64,000 nt of DNA from Brachypterus glaber (GCA_958510825.1 OY294044.1:68118357-68182356), one strand, 5' to 3'; positions 36,478 through 48,980 are shown, counted from the stretch's first letter. A program made the numbers and translations. Notes: a model not told the origin generated them from the letters alone.

Positions 36478-39119
36478 AATATCGCATGCGGCGCTAACTT
36501 AGTTAATCAAGGGCTGACGATCACTTTATAGTCGTAACTTTTTTGTTCCTGGGTGGAAAAATAACGTTAGGGAAAAATGGGGGCCTGGTATTCTAGTATT
36601 TTAGTACAGTTATTTAGTGTTGTTAATTTTTATATTGTTTGTATTATAAATATAATATCTATTTATTTTCTATACAATTATTATTTTATATAATATATTT
36701 TTTAAAAATTATTTTTTCTCCCATGGCGCAAGATTTTCTATGTTTTTACTAATTTAAGAAAATTTCTGTATAATTTCGCGTAACTAGCCATTTTAATTAG
36801 TTCAAAAAAATATGCAACAATTTTCGCCTGCGGCGCCATTTTAATTTATTTCCAGATTTGGGAAAAAATGTGTCGAGTCCCCACGAAAAAAAATCCTGGA
36901 TACGCCCTTGATTATAGAATGCGAAGCATTACATATCTTCACGGCTTGTTATTTTGCACGATAGGTAATTTAGATATAAGTTTTAGGCGTGTAATAAAAC
37001 GTTAAATAACTTTCTAAATTATGAGTTATCGAACAATATAATCCGCGGCAAATTTATGAAATATCCTACTCAATAAATTTCTTATTATACGGTCTAAGCG
37101 CAGAACCGCGGGGTAGTTAACATGACTAATTGCTAAAGTAAAACGTTGCGATCCCATTTCTAATAAATTATTATTAAAATATCAATAATAATTTATTACT
37201 GCAGTAAATAAACTAAATATTTAAATTAGTGGCTTTCCCATTTTGAAAAATTTCAAAATTTCGGAAAGCATTGTATTCGTGCCTAAATTTTCCATTTTTT
37301 TTTTGCGTATTTTTGCGTTTTACGACGTTTTATGTCGATATAAATCAATTTCAAGCAAAAGAAAAATTGTCGGTCGATCGGTCTGTCCGGGAAATATTGT
37401 GGGCACGATAACTTAAGAACGCTTTAAGCTAGAGACTTAAAATTTGACATACAGGTATTTTACGAAAAGTTCTAGCTCGGGATTGTTTTTGGTGAACATT
37501 GGGGTGCGGCAAGGGGGGCAAAAGGGGAAAATTACATTTTTTTAGAAAAATTTGAAAATAGCGGTTTTCGAGGTTGATAAAATTGAATCTGATAATAAAT
37601 TTTTCCTAACTTCATATTTTAAAATATTTTCAATAATTTCGTCAAAATTGATATATAGGGGTTTTTGGGGTCGACGAATATGAATCTGATAATATTTTTT
37701 TTCTAGTTTCACCCCCTGACACCCCCAAACAAAACACAAATGAGGTTATATAAAACGTCAATAACAAGCCATAATAAATTAATTTAGTATTATTAATAGC
37801 AATTCGTAAAGTGATATTTTTGAAAACATGTTTTTTATAGACTGCAAATTTGCAATTTTGGCGAAGGCGCACCACTTAATTTTTAACTCGCTTCAACAAA
37901 GAAGGGTATCGTTTTAAATAGGAGTTTTGGGCTAAATAAGAAAAATATGCTTTTGTTCAAAAAACTGCAAAATGATGAAAAGAAATGATAAAAAACTGTG
38001 TTGTTTGTTAATAAAGAACAAAATGAAAAAACAAATTAAAAACTCAGGAATTATTTGTTATCGTAAACCCGACAACATCGCATTGTTCTTGCGCTAAATG
38101 TGATATCAAGAGAAAAAGCAATATTTTTTGTTTGTCTAAAAACCAACATAAATACATTTAGGTAGAATGTATAATAAAAACACAACACAATATTAATTAA
38201 ATATATCTATTTTTAAATAAGTATATTTAATTAATATTAAAAGTTAAAAGTCAATGTGTAACTTTTTCATAATCTAGTTTTGAATCATATCATCGAAATA
38301 AAGTAATTTAACATGTCGAAAGCCACATTAAATTACTTGTCTTGGGTAACACTGCCCCAAGGAACTACATGCTTTGGGTTATCGCTGAAACAGCTGGTTT
38401 GCTTACAGTGTTATTATAGTATAAATACCTCAAAAATAACTCCATAAACGTACTGAAACATAAGAAACTAGTCAAATAAGTCCAGCCTAATTACACATTG
38501 AATTACAGTATACTGAATCCATGAAAACTAATAAAACACAACAAAATATTTTAATATTATAGTCAAGAGCAGTGAACACAACACATACCCTTTCCCTTGG
38601 CCCCACTGTAGTAATTAACGTGCAAAGTTATTTTTATTTTGACGAGATGGCATTTGACACTTGAAGTTTCGTGCAATGTTGCCAAATCGTACATTGACAG
38701 ATGTCAAATTCTTAATTAAAATAATTAATTAAAGTATGTTCCGGGATGTAAAAAGGGGTGAAATTTTGGCTAAGTATTTATTTTTTATGTTGTTTTTTAG
38801 TGTTGGATTTACTCATGAAAAAAAATATCAGGTGTCTCGAAGATTTCGAGTAGAAGTAAAAACAATATTTTTATTCAAGCGTACTAAAATGTTCATATTT
38901 TATAACTGAACACACTAGTTAGAAGTGATCTATTGTTTTACAGCAAAAATATGAGTTCATTGTTGTACGCCGTAAAAAAAAGTTAGTTAGCAAAACCACC
39001 ACTGGCGGCAGCACTCTTTGACTTTGATGACAGCCATATTTCAAACTTGTTTGTTTATTATGTAAACAGGTGGCTGACTTGAGATTCTGTGTAAAAACCT
39101 TGTGTGAAATTGATTAAAA
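36478..39119. other. No gene; dispersed repeats
   Basis: It contains a diverged copy of the AAGAACGCTT repeat (37365-37480), a duplicated string around GTCGACGAATATGAATCTGA at 37570-37690, and AT-rich filler. No convincing coding region was seen. Confidence 0.4.
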
Positions 39120-39254
39120 ATGATTGAAGAAGAATATATGGTTTATACACCTACAAATCTCTCCGAAATTGCAAATGCTACATTAGACAAGTTACCATCG
39201 AAATCGCGAAAAGTGTACGATTCAGCCTACGAAAAAAAAAATAAAATGAGCTAA
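39120..39254 (+). pseudogene. N-terminal relic of a second tyrosine-recombinase family
   Basis: A 44-residue frame reads MIEEEYMVYTPTNLSEIANA, then TLDKLPSKSRKVYDSAYEK, and stops. The LP-KS-K-Y---Y spacing matches LPPKSKEKYEHEYKIF at the start of the 17401-18650 recombinase, and it begins with the same acidic residues after Met. The downstream core-binding and catalytic domains are missing. The similarity is short, so the family call is tentative. Confidence 0.45.
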
Positions 39255-40037
39255 GGAAGGTTTAAGTTTATTTCGAAAGGGTTTGTTGGCCCATTTTAAT
39301 AAAAAAACATACTTTATTAAATTAAATTTAAAAATTAATTTTATGTAATACATATATATCGGCAGAAAAATTAACTAAGGTGCTTGTGCTGGATTCTTCA
39401 TCGCAATTACATTTGAAGCTCAAAATATGAGCGAAATAGTATGAACGAAAATTTGAATCTTTTTGGCACTTGTGCCTTATGTGATTTATCTTTTCTTTTC
39501 TTTTCAACTAAAACGAACATTAGGCCATTGGGAATATACTGTGCTGATGATACCAAATAAGGTTGAAACAGTGCTGTACACAGTTTTCCCTCTAATGTTC
39601 AATGTCCAACATGCCACGAAATACCTAACTCATTAAAAATTAATATTTAAAAAAAATATATAGGATGCTTGAAGTCGTCCGTAAATTCTACAGACTAGTA
39701 AAAAAAAGCTTCACTTTTCCTCTCAAAAACAATATACTATTTTCTGGTAATGTAACAATATTTCTGTATATGGCAGCCAAATATTTGTTACTTTTATATA
39801 TTTGCTAACCTAACTAAACTAGTTGGTTGCTATATACAGAATTCTGGCAGGCGCGTAGATATTGGGAGGGGGGTAGAGGGACTACCTCCCTCCAAGAATC
39901 TTTATTTGTTATATTTTTTTGTTATTTTAAATTTAAAAAAATAAAAATAAATATTTTTTTTGGTTTAACCACAATATCCACAGTTAACTGTTCAATTGGA
40001 TATTCATATACGGGATTTTCCATATAAATTTTAATCT

Positions 40038-40077
<40 letters not shown>

Positions 40078-40739
40078 GAAAACCTGGCTGGAGCGGAAGT
40101 GGTTTAAATAAAAGCAGTTTTATAACTTTGTAGTTATTCTTTTTTTTTTATTCCCATAAGTAGACTTTTTTGTAAAAATGTTTTTTCAATATTTGCAATT
40201 TTGGCGAATACGTCACTTGAGATGCTGACTACCCCCGCCTCCCCAAGAAAAAATCCTATCTAGGCGACTGAATTCTGGTTCCCCTAACCAAACAAATATT
40301 ACTACCATATTTTATTATTTATCTGGCTGAGGCAAATAAACTGGGCACACGAGCTCAAAAAATCATATTTTACACACCAATGAAATTTCATTGACCTTCA
40401 CATTCTTAGCGACTGGGTTAACCATCCATAAGCTTAGCAGTGGTATTTGATTATAAATCTTTTTCTAATCATAATATTATACCTAGTAAATTTAATTAAT
40501 AAGGTACTTAATTATAATAGGATAAAATACCAGTAAGTACTGCGAAAACATATGTTTAATACGGCTAATTAATAAATTGGATTTGAATGCTGTGGGTTTT
40601 TAGCAGAGTTCAACGTTTTGGTATTAAATTACGTGCCTCTCAAAACGAGGCTCGAACTTGCGGAAGAAGAGAGGCCATTATGGACATATTCAGGACTAGG
40701 GGCCAAGGGGGGTACAGGGTAATCGAAACTAGTACTTAG
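39255..40739. other. No gene; TA microsatellite
   Basis: A (TA)n tract lies at 40040-40072. The rest is AT-rich. Open frame 39827-40027 has no domain. Confidence 0.45.
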
Positions 40740-41910
40740 TAGGGACCCTATATATAATGACATTAAACTTCACATAAAGGGTTGAGACACGCTTTGATTT
40801 TGAGGTTAAAATGGCAACCAAGCACTAGTATTGTTAAACAATGAAAGACAATGGTTTTATCCAAAGTGCTTTGGTGCCAAATCTAAATCTAGTAATAATT
40901 ATGTCTAAATTTAATATAATTCTGTCAGATACAAAATCTGAGGTTATAGTTAAATGTCAACCCGAACAGAGGCGTCGATATTAATTAATATAATAATATT
41001 GTCATTGTCAAACTGAATATTTGGTCATCAAATTTATTTATTTACGAAATTATGGTTTATAGTTTTATTATTGTACTTTTTTAAAGTGCCTACGAAAATA
41101 CCTGTACAATTTAAATCAAGATTTACTTATGGAATATACTGACGACCGTCAGTGTTCGAATAATCTCAGAATTTTCCCTAAATAGTTGAAATTACTTTTA
41201 TTTGGAACTGAATTAATTTTGAAGAAAAGAATAATATAAATAAATAAGAGGAATGTAAAAAATTCAGGCAAGAATATGATCAACTAGTAGTTTTACTTTA
41301 GCAAACTAAAAATATTAAAAAAAAAAATTTATAGGTATTCCTTTAATGATAACTGCAGGTTTTTCATTATTGTTTTCTATGATAATTATAATAAAAATAT
41401 ACATTAAAACTTTGATTAGAACGTGTTTATTTTAGGCTTGCACTAGGCATGTTTATGTATTTTTTTTATTATAATCCAAAAAATATATTTTTTATTATTT
41501 AGTAATAAAATATGTTGAAGATTTTCATATATTAAAGTGTGTGCATACATAACAAATTTATATTTTTATAAGTTTTATACTTCGACGTTTTAAATCATAA
41601 ATTCACGGCAAAACAGAAAGAATGAAAAGTGTACTATCCCAGCCAATACAGGATCAGCCAGGCACTAATGAATAAGGAAATCCAATTCAATAACAAATTA
41701 AATATTTTATTAACGAAATTAAGGTAATTTACAAGTATGTATTTTCTTTTTTTTTTCAAAAAACACGTCTATGGATATTTTGACAAGTAATGTCACTTCT
41801 ACTATACCAATAGTGCCAATTCGCAAAAAAAACATAACCCTGCAGAAATTACTAAATTGGTGTCTCAACCCTTTGTGTGAAGTTAAATGTCACTTTATTT
41901 AGGGTCCCTA
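40740..41910. mobile_element. hAT-type non-autonomous transposon with perfect 8-bp target duplication
   Basis: The ends are TAGGGACCCTATA... and ...AGGGTCCCTA, with inverted repeats of roughly 60 bp that include AAAGGGTTGAGACAC. GTACTTAG occurs immediately outside both ends (40732-40739, 41911-41918). An 8-bp duplication with TAGGG ends is the hAT signature. The 1.17-kb interior has no transposase frame. The intact duplication and good TIR suggest a fairly recent insertion. Confidence 0.85.
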
Positions 41911-41918
41911 GTACTTAG

Positions 41919-43250
41919 AGCTTTATCTCAGTAATGTTAGGAGCAATTTTAAAAAATCAATTTTTTTATTTTAAATATCCTTAGGTACTTTTAAAAGGGT
42001 GATAAAGAAAGAGCATCATCTTCATTTTCGTTATAAAGCTCCAAGCAGTGAAATGTAGCATTTTTTTATTTCTACGAGCGTTAATAAAAGCATTGTTTTC
42101 ATTGACAGTCCCTTTTTCGGCAGTTCTCATTGCCAAATAATTATTAGTCATCAATTAAAACTGTCCAAAAAAGTACTGACAATAAAAATAGTGTTTTTAT
42201 TAACGCCCGTAGAAATAAAAAAGTTTTACATATGGCAACACTGGCTCTACTCTACTTAAGTTTCGATCACTTTTTACAAAGTTTGGGGACCCGGCAAGAT
42301 AAAATAATAAAATAAATTTTTTTCAAAAAAATGTCAAAAACTTCATTTAAACAAAACTTTGTGTAGAAAATTTGACGGGTTCCACTTCCACTACTAAACT
42401 AGTTTTAATAAAGTTTAATTTATCATATAAAAAACTAAACTAAAATGCACAAATTATGTGTTTTGTGACCTGTCTAGAAAATAATAAAAAAAATCGAATA
42501 ATATCTCGAAAACGACTCGACCTAAAAAAACTATGCATAATCCAGTGTTCTTAATAATCAGCCCTGTAGCTAGGAAAAAACCTAGGGGAGGGGTGATTCT
42601 AAGAATATTCTAAGAAGGAAAGAATATTCTTAGAAATATCTAAGAATATTCTTAGAACATTTGTGCTAACAAAATCTATCGTATTTAACCCAAATAAAAA
42701 AATTAGATCCTACACTACTAATTTTTGAACATCCCCCTGGACAGAAATAAACTTTTCCACTGATTTTGACATTAATCAATTCCCTGACCGGTGATAACCT
42801 TACCTTACCTTATCTTTATAACCTTATTTTAACTCTATTTTAATTAGACAACAACACACCTTAATTATTATCTACATACCGACAGTCTGGTCCCTTATCT
42901 TCCAGAAAAGAACAAATATTGATTCTCTATATTCCCATGAGTCGTAACAATAGACTCATCTACGTGCCTATCAGATAGGAGTAAAAGATTTTTTTTTTCA
43001 ATTCGAACATAAAAGTGTGTTTACAATGCTAATTGCTTTTTAAAAGCTTCGTAATACTCAACTACAATTTATTGAAAATGTGCTTAGTAATTGATGGAAA
43101 ATTAATTTCAAAATTATTTATTATTAACCATTGAATTAAATATTGGGAACTAAATTTCGTTTTAATTTAGTTAACGCTGTGGTTATACACTATAGGTCTT
43201 AAGTCAGGGCCGTAACCAGATATTCAGGAGGCTTAGGTTTAATTTGTATA
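41919..43250. other. No gene seen
   Basis: AT-rich. A short motif GATATTTCTAAGAATATTC in imperfect tandem lies at 42598-42660 and a TTACCTTACCTT string at 42800. Nothing else is supportable. Confidence 0.4.
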
Positions 43251-43440
43251 CAGGGTGTATTTGAAATAGCGTAGGAAATTTTAACAGGTGATTCTACATC
43301 ATAAAATATGACAAAAAGTTCCTATAAACATGTCTAAAAATGCGTCATAAGGAAGCTACGCCCCTTTGAAATTGGCTAAAAAATTCGGTTTTTTTTAATA
43401 ACTCAGGAACCCTTTGAACGTGAATTAATCCTAATAAGGC
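43251..43440. mobile_element. Left-end fragment of a CAGGGTGTATTTG mariner-type MITE
   Basis: TA then CAGGGTGTATTTGAAATAGC, followed by the AGGTGATTCTACATCA and CAAAAAGTTCCTATAAACAT strings shared with 29954-30604. No right end was found. Confidence 0.55.
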
Positions 43441-44665
43441 CCATCTTTGTATGTCATTTTCACGTACTTATTTAAACCAGGGGTGTGCGAAACGGTGGGG
43501 CTTTATCAGTTTTTTGTCCCAAACTTTTTTCGGTGTAACTTTTTTGCAATTTTATTTTTATATAAATAAATCATGAACTAAATATTTATTTTTATTTTAT
43601 TTATTTGATTTTTGAAAGTAATCCCTCCAAAAACAAAAAAGTTATAGGGGGTTGAACTTTAAAAAAAATCGAAAAAAGCTGAAAGAAAATTCCTTTTAAC
43701 GTAACTTTTAGAAAAAATTACTTTTATTATAAGGATAAATTCTACCAATTTTGAAAGTAATCCCCCCAAAAACAAAAGTTATGGGGGGTTAAACTTTTTC
43801 AAAAAAAAAAAAAAAATTTGAAAATTTGTTTTGAAAATTTAAAAAAAAATGAAAAATTTTTCGTTTTACAAAAAAAGATCTGTTATATAATAAAATTACA
43901 GACCAGCTTTTCCCATCCAAGTTAACTAGATCGAACTAAATGTAAATTTGGAAGATTTTTTAATCAATTCGTGGAAAAAAGTCAAATAATATTATTCAAG
44001 GACTCTAGATAGAAGTAGAGAGCCTTAATGTGAAGTTTCCTGTCAAGGATATTCTTAACAGAAAGTTTCACTCTAGTTAGAAGATCGTAATTAAATATCT
44101 GGTAACAAGAATGGAATAAAAGCCTTGTTAAATACTTCACTGGCAGAACTTGCTGAAACCATCTGTCAGATCAACTACGAATATAACGTCCATTTAAACA
44201 ATATAAAGGCGTAGGTTTGTCCAACTTATACTCTCGAGATGTTAAACCTTCAAAAGGGTAAAAATTCACGCCTATCAAGGCGTTAAAATATCGTTACACC
44301 CCCACAATTCTCTTTAACATCTTACAGTTATCTGAAATTAAATATGCTTAACACCTATCTCGCAGACTACGAATGTCTTGTTGCTAACTTGATTTTAATG
44401 ATGATTTATCTTTGGTAAAAAATTGAAAACATGAAGATCTCAGATAAAAGAAAAAACATTCTTATAAGTTTGTTTTGTGTCAGGACTCGCGTAAAAATAG
44501 TAAAAGAAGAGTAAAACGAGATAGATATTAAGTTTGCACAATATCACTTCTCTTCATCAACTAAAGCTTGACAAAAACAAACAAAAGCTTAAAAGGACAA
44601 CCATGTCATGATAACAGATGAGACAATTTGTACAAAAAATACCAACAAAACGATACTTTCCCCTA
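43441..44665. other. No gene; internal direct repeat
   Basis: The phrase TTTGAAAGTAATCCCTCCAA recurs at 43609 and 43750, followed each time by AAAACAAAA-GTTATGGGGGTT, as a two-copy direct repeat. No coding signal. Confidence 0.4.
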
Positions 44666-44912
44666 CACTACAAAAAATGTGTAAATTTACATGCTAAATC
44701 ATAGGTAATATGTTGCCAAGCAGGTGCACGTAAAATTTACGAGATTTACCTTGTAATTTTACATTTTTTTAGGAATATTACATGTACATGTACGTAATAT
44801 TCTTAAAAAAATTGTAAAATTACAAGTTAAATCTCGTAAATTTTACGTGCACCTTCTTGGTAACATATTACCTCTGATTTAGCATGTAAATTTACACATT
44901 TTTTTTATAGTG
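44666..44912. mobile_element. 247-bp near-perfect palindromic MITE (CACTACAAAAAATG ends)
   Basis: The whole element reads as one inverted repeat around 44790: CACTACAAAAAATGTGTAAA at the left is inverted at the right (…TTTACACATTTTTTTTATAGTG). TA lies directly outside both ends, suggesting a TA target. The central part is ATTACATGTACATGTACGTA. Confidence 0.8.
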
Positions 44913-44984
44913 TATATTTCGTATTTACAGCTTTTTAAAATGCAACTGTAAAATGGTTTGCATAATTGCATAATGTAAGATCTT

Positions 44985-45125
44985 AAATTATGTCTAGATT
45001 AAAAATAAATTTACCAATTTTAATATAAATACAAAATTATCATTTTAATATTCCATGAATCTAGTTCTCCAATCATCGTACAGAGTGATATTGTAGACTG
45101 CGCCGTTTCGGGCTCTGGCCCTTGT
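44985..45125 (-). ncRNA. Decayed hammerhead-ribozyme repeat (antisense copy)
   Basis: Read on the minus strand, GGGCCAGAGCCCGAAACG, then CAGTCTAC, ATATCACTCTGTACGATGAT and a further 60-80 bases match the ribozyme repeats at 52361-52800. The catalytic CTGAAGA box is changed to CCGACAA and the 5' strand of stem I is lost, so it should be inactive. It is evidence that the unit has moved within this locus. Confidence 0.55.
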
Positions 45126-45236
45126 CGGTAACAACGAAACTAATTGGGGGGACACTAACCTTTCTAGGGGGTCCCCTTTTACAAAAGGATCCTAATTTCT
45201 CGTCTAACACAATCCAGAAAGATCACTTTAATATTT

Positions 45237-45497
45237 ATGAGAGGATTGGTGTAGTGGACTACCGCGTTGTACTTGACGAGTTTACTACCCACCGGCGCCG
45301 ATTTGCCTTTTTCAGTTAATTAATAATTGAAATTTGGCGAAGGCGTAAGTGAAGCGGACGCTCCCTATAAATTGGTTCGAAAGTCAAAAAAGCCGGTGGT
45401 TCCCTCTAATACTAGCCCACACAAGTCTTGGACTTAGGGGATGCTTAATTAAATAGAATAGTACGAGGTTAAACAAAAATGTAATGTAATTTATTCA
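45237..45497 (+). mobile_element. tRNA-derived SINE, copy 1 (B box deleted)
   Basis: It shares the head GAGGATTGGTGTAGTGGACT (A box TGGTGTAGTGG at 45247) and a body of about 200 bp with 47595-47868. The segment holding the B box (about 24 bases after GAGTTTACTAC) is missing, so internal Pol III promotion is probably lost. Confidence 0.65.
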
Positions 45498-46149
45498 TCA
45501 TAAGATTTAAACCGTCCACTGTGCGTCCTCATATAAAATTTCTCCACAGAAAAGCCCGTCCTTACGAATTGCAACAAAGACTAAAGTAAACTTAATAATG
45601 CAAGTTTACCAAGTCAAAAGAAATTTAAACATAAACAGATTGAAGCTATCCATTCGCATTTCCCTTCTTTAATCACTCATAAACTCGGGTGCACTAAATT
45701 GTAAAAAAATATGAAACGAAATTAAACTTCAAAGTAATGTACAGTATGTACGTTAAGCGTCGATGGATACATGAGATGAAACCGAGAATTCATTTTTTAT
45801 GCGAGTTCGTAATCAAAGAACATATTATTTATTATGCGTGGGTAGTGGTCACAGTAAAATAGTTTAAGGCTCTATTAAATTAATATTTAGACCTTTAAAA
45901 TGGTATACACTCTAAAAAATCTAAATCTAAATATTCAGACACCTCTTTACTTTAAGCAACTAAAATCTAAAATTTTCCATTTATATCCCATTTAAACAGG
46001 GAGAGTAAATTTCTGACGAAGCTTTTCATACACACTGCATGTATGACTAGTCGCTAACTAAAATTAGTGGACATCTGAATATCATTTTAAGATTTCACTT
46101 ATAAACTGAGTTGATACTTTTATTACAATAACAGGGTCAGACAACAGGA
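45498..46149. other. No gene seen
   Basis: AT-rich intronic DNA without recognisable repeats or frames. Confidence 0.4.
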
Positions 46150-46192
46150 ATTTTAAACTATTTATAATTTCTGGTGATTTCCTTTGACACAT

Positions 46193-46252
46193 ACCTATGC
46201 CGAATAAGATTATATGTCTATATACAGGCATATAATCTTATTCGGCATAGGT
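46193..46252. repeat. Perfect 24-bp-arm hairpin with 12-nt loop
   Basis: ACCTATGCCGAATAAGATTA (plus four bases) at 46193-46216 is the exact inverse of 46229-46252. Weaker inverted strings flank it (TTTATAATTTCTGGTGATT outside left, CACCAAAAATTAGAAATAA outside right), so it is the core of a MITE; the hairpin size also resembles a miRNA precursor. Confidence 0.6.
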
Positions 46253-46299
46253 TAAACACTCACCAAAAATTAGAAATAACTTAAATAATTTTCTGTAGA

Positions 46300-47390
46300 A
46301 AATTCTAGCGAGAATCGCTGTAGTATTTTGTTTTTCATGATTTCTCTTTGACAACAAAATTTCATACCTAAAACTAATTAAATATGAATATGTATATTAA
46401 TATTTATAGTTATTGTTATTACTTTATTATTTACCAAAAAATACCTCAGAATATTCTTTTTATAAAATGTAATGCCAGTTTTTATAGGTTGACTTTTATG
46501 AACATGCTTGCAAGCCTAGCGCAGTACCGCGCTAGTCAGTACTGCAGTAAGTGACTAAACTATTGACAGAACTATAATTTTCAATTTAAAAATGGACAAA
46601 AAGTTTAGCAGTTAAGAATCTAATTTAATTAACCAAATCAAAGAATATGCCCGTAAAAATATTAAGATAAGTAATAAACAATTTATATCAATTTGCGATG
46701 AAAAAAATATAAAAGTTGGTTTGACATATTATAAATCGTTAAACAATAATCTTCCGAATTACACATGATTCTTTGAATTCACAGTTTTCATTCAAATTTG
46801 CTGTCAAAGGAAATAATTACTCCAGGGTCGTAATAATTTCCAGACAGCAAATGTTCATGAAAACAGCCAATTTTTCCCGCATAATTCTCAGCCTCTTGTG
46901 TAATTATATATGAAAACATAATAATTCTCAGCTTTTTGTGTGATTATATATAAAAATTTAAATCATTTTTAAATGGGAAAACAAAACAAAACAGCCAGTT
47001 TCTTTTTAACTATTTACCCTTTTAACGCGATAAGATCCCTAATTGGCAGGACGAATTCTCTAGTGCTGAAATTACTTTTCTATGAAACCTAAGTGGCGTT
47101 TCTTGTATAATTTCCGCGCAACAATCGCCGTCAACGGCAAAAGCAAACAATTAAACTCTTTCGTGTACAATAACCGGAAACCTGCAGAAATGCTTTAACT
47201 TGCAGTTCTCCAATTGCATTCAACTATTTGCAAACTATTGTTACAATTCTACATGTTCGAAGGGAATTATGAAAGAGAAAATTATATTATGAATGTTGAA
47301 ATGTAATTTTTTAAGATTTAGGATTATCGAAGGCAAATCCTATTTTTTTATCAAATCAAAGCCGGTTGTAAGCTGTTGAGATTTTTCGAA
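46300..47390. other. No gene seen
   Basis: AT-rich. A short direct repeat of ATAATTCTCAGC-TTTGTGT lies at 46882-46905 and 46920-46942. No coding or RNA signal. Confidence 0.4.
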
Positions 47391-47428
47391 AATTCACAAT
47401 AATTTGGAAAGCTGGATGAGCTGTTAAA

Positions 47429-48014
47429 AAGGTCATGGGCTAAAATGTATAAAAGACCGAACTTATTATACAAAAATTACCTTTTTGCACAACCGAGACC
47501 AAAACTTAATTTTACGCTTTAATTTTTGGGACTAAACCCGTTTTTCTCCCAAAGGAGAAAAAATTCACAATAATTTGGAAAAATGAGCTTTTGTGGGAGG
47601 ATTGGTGTAGTGGACTACCGCATCGTAGTTGGCGAGTTTACTACACAAATAGCGTGAGTTCGATTCTCACCGGCGCCGATTTGTCTTTTTCAGTTAATTA
47701 ATAATTGAAATTTGGCGAAGGCGTAAGTGAAGCGGACACTCCCTATAAATTGGTTCGAAAGTCAATTAAAGCCGGTGGTTCCCTCTACTACTAGCCCACA
47801 CAAGTCCTGGACTTAGGGGATGCTTAATTAAGTAGAATAGTACGAGGTTAAACAAAAATGTGATGTAAAATGTAAAAAGGTTATGGGCTAAAATGTATAA
47901 AAAACCAAACTTATTACACAAAAATTACCTTTTTGCACAACCGAGACCAAAACTTAATTATATGCTTTCATTTTCGGGATTTAACTTGCCGTTTTTTCTC
48001 CCAAGGGAGAAAAA
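47429..48014. repeat. Direct repeat of about 130 bp flanking SINE copy 2
   Basis: Block 47429-47562 and block 47875-48014 share GGGCTAAAATGTATAAAA, the phrase CTTTTTGCACAACCGAGACC and the ending TTTTCTCCCAA-GGAGAAAAA. The SINE lies between them, so a segmental duplication accompanied or preceded its insertion. Confidence 0.6.
47595..47868 (+). mobile_element. tRNA-derived SINE, copy 2 (A and B boxes present)
   Basis: The A box is TGGTGTAGTGG at 47603 and the B box GAGTTCGATTCTC at 47656, spaced as in a tRNA, followed by CACCGGCGCC and a non-tRNA body (GGCGAAGGCGTAAGTGAAGC...). A Pol III internal promoter is therefore intact by motif. It is not a functional tRNA: the anticodon arm is not well formed and a long body follows. 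Confidence 0.72.
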
Positions 48015-48393
48015 TAACGGCAACCTTGATAATATTAAAATATTATACATACTGGTACAAAAATTAGGTTTGGTGATGTTTGTAATAAATTGGCGATTCA
48101 AACGAATTTATTTAATTTTAACAAAAAAAAACTTTTAAATAACCTTGTTTAAATTACTTAAAATTTATCGTCTTCGTCCATTTTTTCAAACTGATGTTTG
48201 TGTCCCAATTCACAGGCATCTGGATTAAATTACGAAAATAAAACACCCGATTTTAGACGCATGGTTTTTAATTTTAATTTTATCTACCTAACCAATCTAT
48301 GTTTGGTCGTGCAAAAAATAGTGTATATACTTCAGAACTTAAAGTGGCTCTTTTAGTCCCTTGCATTTCTGCTTCCCTCGCTCGTTACGCTTA

Positions 48394-48462
48394 GGGACAC
48401 TAGATCTAGGTCTTAAGTAAGCAAGGCGCCTTGATAACTTAATACCTAGATCTAGTGTCCCT
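48394..48462. repeat. Palindromic MITE core (GGGACACTAGATCTAGGT)
   Basis: An exact 18-bp inverted pair at 48394-48411 and 48444-48461, with further partial pairing outside (CGCTCGTTACGC and GTTACGCTCGCTC) and TTTAGTCCCTTG strings flanking both sides. Confidence 0.55.
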
Positions 48463-48536
48463 AGTTACGCTCGCTCAGGAAACACTCATCCAGCGGCACT
48501 AAAACAGCCAGTTTAGTCCCTTGGTATATAAGTAAC

Positions 48537-48980
48537 TATTATCCAATACTTACATCAATATAAGGAAATTGACATTTTATTCATTGTTTATGAATTGTCT
48601 CACGTCTCCCCTAGCAACGTGAGTAATATTTTTACCCCACTCTTTCAGAAAAGGCAGTTTTTTTTATAAAATACTTACTTTTTAGGGACTGGTTGTGTGG
48701 GTTTATCCCGGGATCCCATTTAATTGAGCTTACGAGTCAAACAGTTAAAATTAACGATAATAATTTCATGATTTTAAAAACCATTAAATTGCAAACCTAA
48801 CCCCAAAATTAAAATTTCTCCAACTATATTTGATATTTGAGGGCTGCGGATCAAAAGCCGCTATCTGCATTTTAAAAAACAATGAGTTATTGGTATTAAT
48901 GACATTATCGTGGACTATTTTTGATGATAAAATTTTGTATGGCACACGTGGGTAAATAGATATTGCCCACTTAAGAATAT
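48537..48980. mobile_element. Internally deleted tyrosine-recombinase element, direct copy
   Basis: The left part matches 16771-17075 (CATCAATATAA, the TTGTCTCACGTCTCCCCTAG hairpin, CTTACTTTTTAG, GGGATCCCATTTAATTGA). It then jumps to the right-end sequence GATAAAATTTTGTATGGCAC, of which only half the palindrome remains. The gene itself is gone. Confidence 0.65.

Noticed and set aside
47595..47680. Functional tRNA gene
   Set aside because: A and B boxes are present but the cloverleaf is incomplete and the sequence continues into a body shared with another copy; a SINE fits better.
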